Shown here: one piece after another, positions 59,150-64,000 of the stretch
Numbering within the stretch: the stretch's first letter is position 1
How the letters are laid out: the number at the start of each line of letters is the position of its first letter
Origin: Cerioporus squamosus
Taxonomy: Eukaryota; Basidiomycota; Agaricomycetes; Polyporales; Polyporaceae
Length of the DNA stretch: 64,000 nucleotides
Direction of reading: 5' to 3'
NCBI GenBank assembly: GCA_022592435.1
Contig: JABYQS010000126.1
Location: 1-64,000, forward strand
Translations under genes and position numbers: made by a program
The notes under the pieces: model-generated
What the model saw: the letters and a program-made list of their open reading frames with translations, nothing else
What the model was told of the DNA's origin: nothing
Databases searched by the model: none

Positions 59150-59508
59150 CTACTCCGGTTTGGTCCACGGCGAAGCCTCCCAGGCGTTCAACGCCTCGTT
59201 GACCGTCTGCGCGTCCCAACGTCCCTTCGCCACCTCCTTGCCCTCGACGTGGAGAGCCGGGATCCAGTAGACATACTTCTTCTTCCAGCGTTCCTGTCCC
59301 TGGTCTTGTATGTTGACTATCTCGAGGTCGAACGCACGCTGCTGGCGAACCTTGGCCAACTCCGCCTTCGCCGTCTGCAGAACAGTGGTCGTTAGAACGG
59401 ATGCTGCTGTACACGTTGTACTGACTCGGCACGCACGTCGCAGAGGGAGCAGTGTGGACCGGAGAAGAGGGTAAGACGGGCGACTCGTCCGAGTGCACCG
59501 GTCGCCAT
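59150..59508 (-). CDS. Glutaredoxin-like protein (DUF836 / thioredoxin fold)
   Basis: Two exons (59508-59437 and 59374-59150, intron 62 nt), 98 residues. RLTLFSGPHCSLCD with a CxxC motif sits at the N-terminus of the fold. FDLEIVNIQDQGQERW and KYVYWIPALHVEGKEVAKGR follow, the usual cis-Pro region (IPAL) of this family. The frame ends WEASPWTKPE-stop. A one-base shift there would join it directly to VASASEYIDHPQPG of the ZCCHC8-like frame. An upstream basic open stretch (MRRFLRVESFLLAPLPASYR, about 59757) could be a presequence exon. Redox function is inferred from the CxxC. Confidence 0.78.
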
Positions 59509-59795
59509 ACGACTGTCACTGAGCAGGAGCCTGAAGAGGACATGAGATCTGTGCTTGAGACAACGGATGCGGGATACCATCATATATCGACGTGAGATGA
59601 TATTCACCTCGCGGAAAACGACGTGTATGGTGTGTCTGAAGCGAGTATCGACCTCACCTGAAATTATGTCTGCACGACGTTGCCAGAGACTGGTAGATCT
59701 ATAGGAGGCTGGTAGAGGAGCAAGGAGGAAGGACTCCACTCGGAGGAAACGCCTCATAGACTGTATATGACTACTATACACATGTTTCATTCCAC

Positions 59796-59877
59796 GGCGC
59801 TATAGCCAAGTGGTTACGGCGACAGATTAGAAATCTGTTCTCCTTTGGAGGCGCAGGTTCGAATCCTGCTGGCGTCG
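59796..59877 (+). tRNA. tRNA-Ser (AGA), second copy
   Basis: Same class II fold as 27760-27841, with anticodon AGA, the same long variable arm and the same T-arm. The anticodon stem here is fully paired (CAGAT/ATCTG). No intron. Confidence 0.95.
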
Positions 59878-60051
59878 CTCTTGAACCAGGAACACTTTTT
59901 TCGTTGTGTTTTGATCTTTTTGTCCTCCTTCGCGATCACATGACGTTGCAGTGGAAGTCGCGCTCTCGCGTGCCGCCGTGGCTCCGCACCAACCACCACC
60001 TCTGCGATACCCCGACTCGACCTGGATCCCGTTCTGGAGACTTCCACCACA

Positions 60052-61911
60052 ATGTTTTGTCTGGACTTCGGCACAAATGGTAGCTGCAGCAGAACTCCAG
60101 CTGTGGGAGAGAAGTCAAACCACTGGGAGCTCGTCGCTGCGGATGTCGAAATGGTAGTGTGCTTCATTGGATAATGCTCGCTCGTTACATGCTCATTCTC
60201 CTACAGGACGTCAACGAGGAGACTCCGGTCTCGGGCTTCATCAAGCCGCTAACTACTCTCAACTTCGATGTGCAAGCTCACATCATGTCGTTCCTTCCAC
60301 CTGCTGACTTGTCTGCCTTAATGAGGACGTGCCAACAATTTGCAGATACTGCATTGCTACCTTTGTGCGCGCACTCCAAGATACCCCTCAGGACTGCAGA
60401 GCAAATACTCTCCTTCCTTCGCTTCCTACGCCTTGATAGACCTTCAAGTTCACGCGCGTCGTTCATCAAGGATCTTAACTTCAGCTTGGAAGAGTACCGC
60501 GCCCCACTGACCAAGGCAAGCTACTTCAACCACCATGACGCCCAGCCGACGCCCTACTCCGCCGTTCCCGACACCCACCCGCTCATGGAAGAGCAGCACC
60601 TCCGCGCCACTCGCAACAGCGCGCTCGAAGCATTTCTGCACATACTCCGACACTGCAGCAACATTCGACGCGTTCGCGTGGTCCGGTGGTTCGACGACGT
60701 GCCCATGGCACCGCTCTACCGCGCCATAGCCGCTCTTCCGAAACTAGAAGATCTCCGTATGCCCATGCTGCCCCGGTCCCAATGGGGAGCCGGAGGAAGT
60801 CTCGCAAACTTGCCGCTGCGCAAGCTCGTGCTGCGGCCAGGAAGATGGTTCGAGATACCAGACATGCTGACCGCTCTGCAGCCGCTCGCCGCGACTCTGG
60901 CTGAGCTGGACATCCCCGTGTGTCAGTGGGTGGCACCAGGCGCACCGTTCCCGCACGTCCGCAAGCTGGGCATCGAGTTCCCGGCATCGGACGACGTCGT
61001 CGACGCTCTAGTACGCACCTTCCCCAGCCTCACGCACCTGTTCTTGCGCGGCACTCGCAACTTCCACCTGTGCCACACGCACTCGTCCCGTCAAGATGAG
61101 GATCGGCTGCGCGAGCACTCGCAGTACCAGTGGCACTCGCTGACGAGTTCGTGGCCGCCGCTGGTCACCGTTGGCGCGGAGACCCCATGCGCTCTGTACA
61201 CCCTGGCCCTTCCGTTCCACGTCCCCCGCGTGTCCGTCACGTCGTCTGCTGGGGACCCGGCTGGGGATATGCTGCCCACCATACTCACCGACGCGCATCC
61301 CACGTGTCTGGAGATGCGCGTCACGCAGGTTCACTACAAGTACGAGCCACGGCCGCCCCGGTTCAGCGGACTTGCGCCTGGCGATGCCACTGCGTCTCTG
61401 CAGCGTGTCGTCCTCACGATGGAGGGCGACGGCATCCCGGACTACGTCAAGGTCTCCGTCTTGCTCATCGTGCGTCTCGTTCCTCCGAGTTCATTCATGA
61501 CCGCCCCCGAGTCGATAGTACTTATGGTGACTAACACTCGCGCAGGACGAGCTGCAGCGAGCCCTGGCAAATCTCTCCGTCACGCATGTCCTGCTCAAGT
61601 ACTCGATCGACCACTTCCGCGCATCCCGCCACTACACGCGCAAGGTCGTCCGCACCATATGTGCCGAGGCACGCACCCGCGCAGCGGGCATGGCTCAAGC
61701 GGTCCCGTCCCTCCGTTGGATTGGCGTGTACGTCCGAGTGAAAGCTGGGCCGACGTGGCTCTACTGCTGGGAGCTCGCTCGCCTGTCCGAGCGCGCGCAG
61801 GGCTTCACGCTCAACCCGCCTCCGTCTGTGACGCTCAAGGAGATGAGTGAGGACGAGGGTTGGGATGTGCTCGCAGCAGAGGAGATGGTCGAGCTGGCTC
61901 GTGCCGATTGA
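60052..61911 (+). CDS. F-box-like protein, large
   Basis: Three exons (60052-60153, 60207-61469, 61546-61911) give 576 residues in phase. After a short N-terminus (MFCLDFGTNG) comes an F-box-like element (LNFDVQAHIMSFLPPADLSA with LMRTCQQFADTALLPL). A long body follows with leucine-rich strands (LPKLEDLRMPMLPRSQ, FPSLTHLFLRGTRNF) and a C-terminal conserved-looking segment (LRWIGVYVRVKAGPTWLYCW). The two introns are 53 and 76 nt. Family typical of agaricomycete F-box expansions. The first exon is the weakest part; another ATG exists at 60078 in a different frame. Confidence 0.72.
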
Positions 61912-62249
61912 TACGCCCGCTTTCGTGTTTTCGTGCTTTGCAAATCTCCATAATGTATTAGTGCTTTCGTGCTTGCGTCAGATGTAGAATACACGAGTGC
62001 ATACACTTGTGTCCCTTCTGTTGCTCGTACCCTCACCAGCGTACAAGATTCGCGGCGATCAAGCACTCTTCACGTCTCAAATTCACCACTCAGATCATCC
62101 GGACAAGCACCTACTTCCAATGCCACCAGGTGCCACCTGCAAGCGGGTTAACAGACAAGAGACGCGTAATTTACATTCGATAACGAACACAGCAGTTGCA
62201 AGAAGTCCAATGAAGTGGCACGCATTCTACATGACACAGAGTACCGACA
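61912..62249. other. Intergenic between convergent genes
   Basis: 3' regions of the F-box gene and of the coiled-coil gene. Nothing else recognised. Confidence 0.45.
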
Positions 62250-63670
62250 TCACAGCTTCTCCAAGAGACCTCGGAACATCTTCTGGTTCGCCGCGGCGCT
62301 GGAGTCCTTGTCCAAAGCTTTGCTCTTCTTGTCCAGAATTGCGATGGTCTGTTCGACGTCGACAGTGAGAGCCTCAAGAGCACCTGCCGCCCGTGAAGCT
62401 TGCGCACGACACACATGGTCAGCGTCAGAGTCGTCGCCCGCGCCGAACCGAGCCAGACATATAGACCGATAGTTACCACAGCGTTCGAGGTCACCGTCCA
62501 AGGCCGCCCAGAGCTCCTTCCGGCGAGCGTACGCGTCCTCGAGCTCTTGCAGGGTCTTCGTGATGTTCCGCTAGACAAGGGGCCGAGTTCGGAGCGACGG
62601 ATGAGGCAGAACCAGGGGACCGCACCTGCGACTCCGCGCGCGCGGTCTTCAGCTCGTCCTCGTCCCTGAGAGCGATCCGTTCGACCTTCTTGCAGACCTC
62701 GTCGAACGTGAGAAGCCCGGCGCCGAACGCAAGGTCCACTCCGGGAGTGTCGGTGGGGACTGAGGCATAGCGCATAGAGTCACTCGCAGACGCACCTTTG
62801 TCGTCCAGTTCGCCGTGGACCGCCTTGACCTGGTTGTATGCGGGCAGGAGAGTGTCCCTGAGGTATTGCCTGAGAGCGGTGCCCTGCGCTGCCATCGGTC
62901 CCCTGAGTTGCTCGACCATGGCCATCAGCTGCTCCTCCTCGTCTTCGTCCGATGCACTGCCGGAGGTATATCAGCGTTCCGTCAACGGAAGGGCGCATAT
63001 ATGCGCTCGGAACGCGACTTGCTTGTCCTGAAGCATCGCCACCAAGGTCGTTTCTTCGTCCCAGTCCAGCATGTCGTCGCCCTCGTCGTGGTCCTGCCTG
63101 CGCGAAGGACCAGGCCGAGTATCCTCACGCACATATGGCCAAGTGTCAAATTGCCTATAGAGTTCGGGCGAGTCGTCAACAGCATGTGCAGCATCGTCGT
63201 CCTCGGGCTGCTCCTGGATCGTCGAGAGCTGGCTGCGTGTGGACAGAAAGCGGGTCGAGTGCAGCCGCGCCCTGGGGCCAGGGCTCCGTGCGACGCCCAC
63301 TCTCGCGGCCGCGACATACGGCGGCCTCTGATGCTGTGCGGCACGGGTGGCTGCGATCCATCGCGTGAGTCTGGACGTATTCCGAGACGGACAGATGGCA
63401 GGCGTGTGGACGCTCACCGATGCGCGAGGGCTTGTGGAGCTTGGAGGGGGCGGGCGACGCGTGCTGGACGAGGCGGGTGTCGAGTCTGCCCATGGCGGTC
63501 GGCGGCGGCGGCGCTGTCTTCGTCGGTGGCGGGCGGGGGTGATGGCGGGGAGAGACAAGAACGGTTTGTGCGGGAAGCGAGTGAAGCGATATGAGCTGCT
63601 GATGGAAGCGCCGGCGAAGGAGATGGATCTGTTCCGCGAGGGCTTCTCGTTCTCGAGCGAGCGCCGCCAT
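62250..63670 (-). CDS. Coiled-coil protein, unrecognised
   Basis: Starts [21 protein letters not shown] (ATG at 63670) and, through introns I could only partly place, continues with a Ser/Arg-rich segment, [36 protein letters not shown], an acidic run before [20 protein letters not shown], then [20 protein letters not shown]. After clean introns come [20 protein letters not shown] and a final exon with [11 protein letters not shown] ending FRGLLEKL at 62250. Heptad-like helices dominate, so a structural or kinetochore/cytoskeletal role is possible, but I cannot name a family. Divergent from the G-gamma gene with 179 bp between. Confidence 0.6.
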
Positions 63671-63849
63671 CGCGCTTTCCCTCGTCGCTCGTCGCTCGTC
63701 GCTCCTCCGAGTCCCAGCCCTCTTCCGCCCGCCTCCTCTCCCCTTCCAGTCTTCTTCTGCGAGTCCGGCTACTCCCCGTTCTCGTTCAGAGCTCTGTTCC
63801 CCACCTCCGCATACAGCCAGGCCCTGTCCACCCTTGCGCCCTTGCCAGC

Positions 63850-64000
63850 ATGAGTGGCCGCGTCCCCAAGCAGTCCATGTCCGAGCTCAAGCTCCGCAGG
63901 CTCTCAGAACACAACCAACGGCTCCGGGAGGACTTGGCTCGGCCGCGGATAAGGGTCAGCGAGGCCAGCAAGAGGTGAATACGACGCATATAGTCACCTA
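63850..64000 (+). CDS. Heterotrimeric G-protein gamma subunit, first exon (cut by window edge)
   Basis: The ATG at 63850 opens [20 protein letters not shown] followed by [16 protein letters not shown], the N-terminal coiled coil and [10 protein letters not shown] motif of fungal G-gamma. The exon ends at 63974 before a GTGAAT donor; the rest, including the expected C-terminal CaaX box, lies beyond the window. Such subunits act with G-beta in pheromone or nutrient signalling. Confidence 0.85.

Noticed and set aside
63347..63853. Plus-strand frame running into the G-gamma gene
   Set aside because: It overlaps the coiled-coil gene in antisense and its reading ends in a frame different from the G-gamma start; no motif.

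Overview
The window looks like nuclear DNA of a basidiomycete fungus, most likely an agaricomycete (polypore-like). The genes are GC-rich and split by many short introns, mostly about 48-66 nt, with GTRNGT donors and CTGAC/CTAAC-type branch points. The gene set fits this group: several F-box proteins, a class I sesquiterpene synthase, a fungal-type G-gamma subunit and basidiomycete-type membrane proteins. Exon structures were built by hand from splice signals and reading frame. For most genes the summed exon lengths are a multiple of three.

Left third (1-22.3 kb): an FBXO31-like F-box gene, an intron-containing tRNA-Tyr, a multi-pass membrane RING-H2 protein, PAM17 (mitochondrial import motor), an F-box protein, a badly frameshifted kinase-like relic, the first copy of glutamine-PRPP amidotransferase (ADE4), then about 6.5 kb of gene-poor DNA holding one uncertain multi-exon gene. 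Centre (22.3-42.5 kb): a second, nearly identical ADE4 copy divergent from ATP2 (F1-ATPase beta), tRNA-Ser(AGA), a DUF3429 mitochondrial membrane protein, an Aha1 co-chaperone with a predicted C-terminal membrane anchor, a 1405-residue protein joining a CCCH zinc finger, ankyrin repeats and a ClpB-type AAA+ ATPase, a membrane-SH3 protein, and septin CDC10. Right third (43-64 kb): an F-box protein, an F-box/WD40 protein, a sesquiterpene synthase with a one-base frameshift, a long SNF2-family ATPase, a Ser/Thr-rich single-pass membrane protein, a four-helix membrane protein, adjoining glutaredoxin-like and ZCCHC8-like reading frames, a second tRNA-Ser(AGA), another F-box protein, a coiled-coil protein, and the first exon of a G-protein gamma subunit cut by the window edge.

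The strongest observations are these. A segmental duplication of about 2.6 kb carries a complete ADE4 gene; both copies look intact, and only the second keeps the ATP2-side upstream region. The AAA+ gene has an unusual domain fusion. The Aha1 protein carries a tail anchor. Several otherwise sound genes (terpene synthase, SNF2, Grx/ZCCHC8) are each broken by a single apparent base loss, which could mean real decay or assembly indels; raw reads would settle it. Housekeeping functions here centre on purine synthesis, mitochondrial import and ATP synthesis, chaperones, cytoskeleton and ubiquitin ligase adaptors. I see no operon-like or defence-like system.
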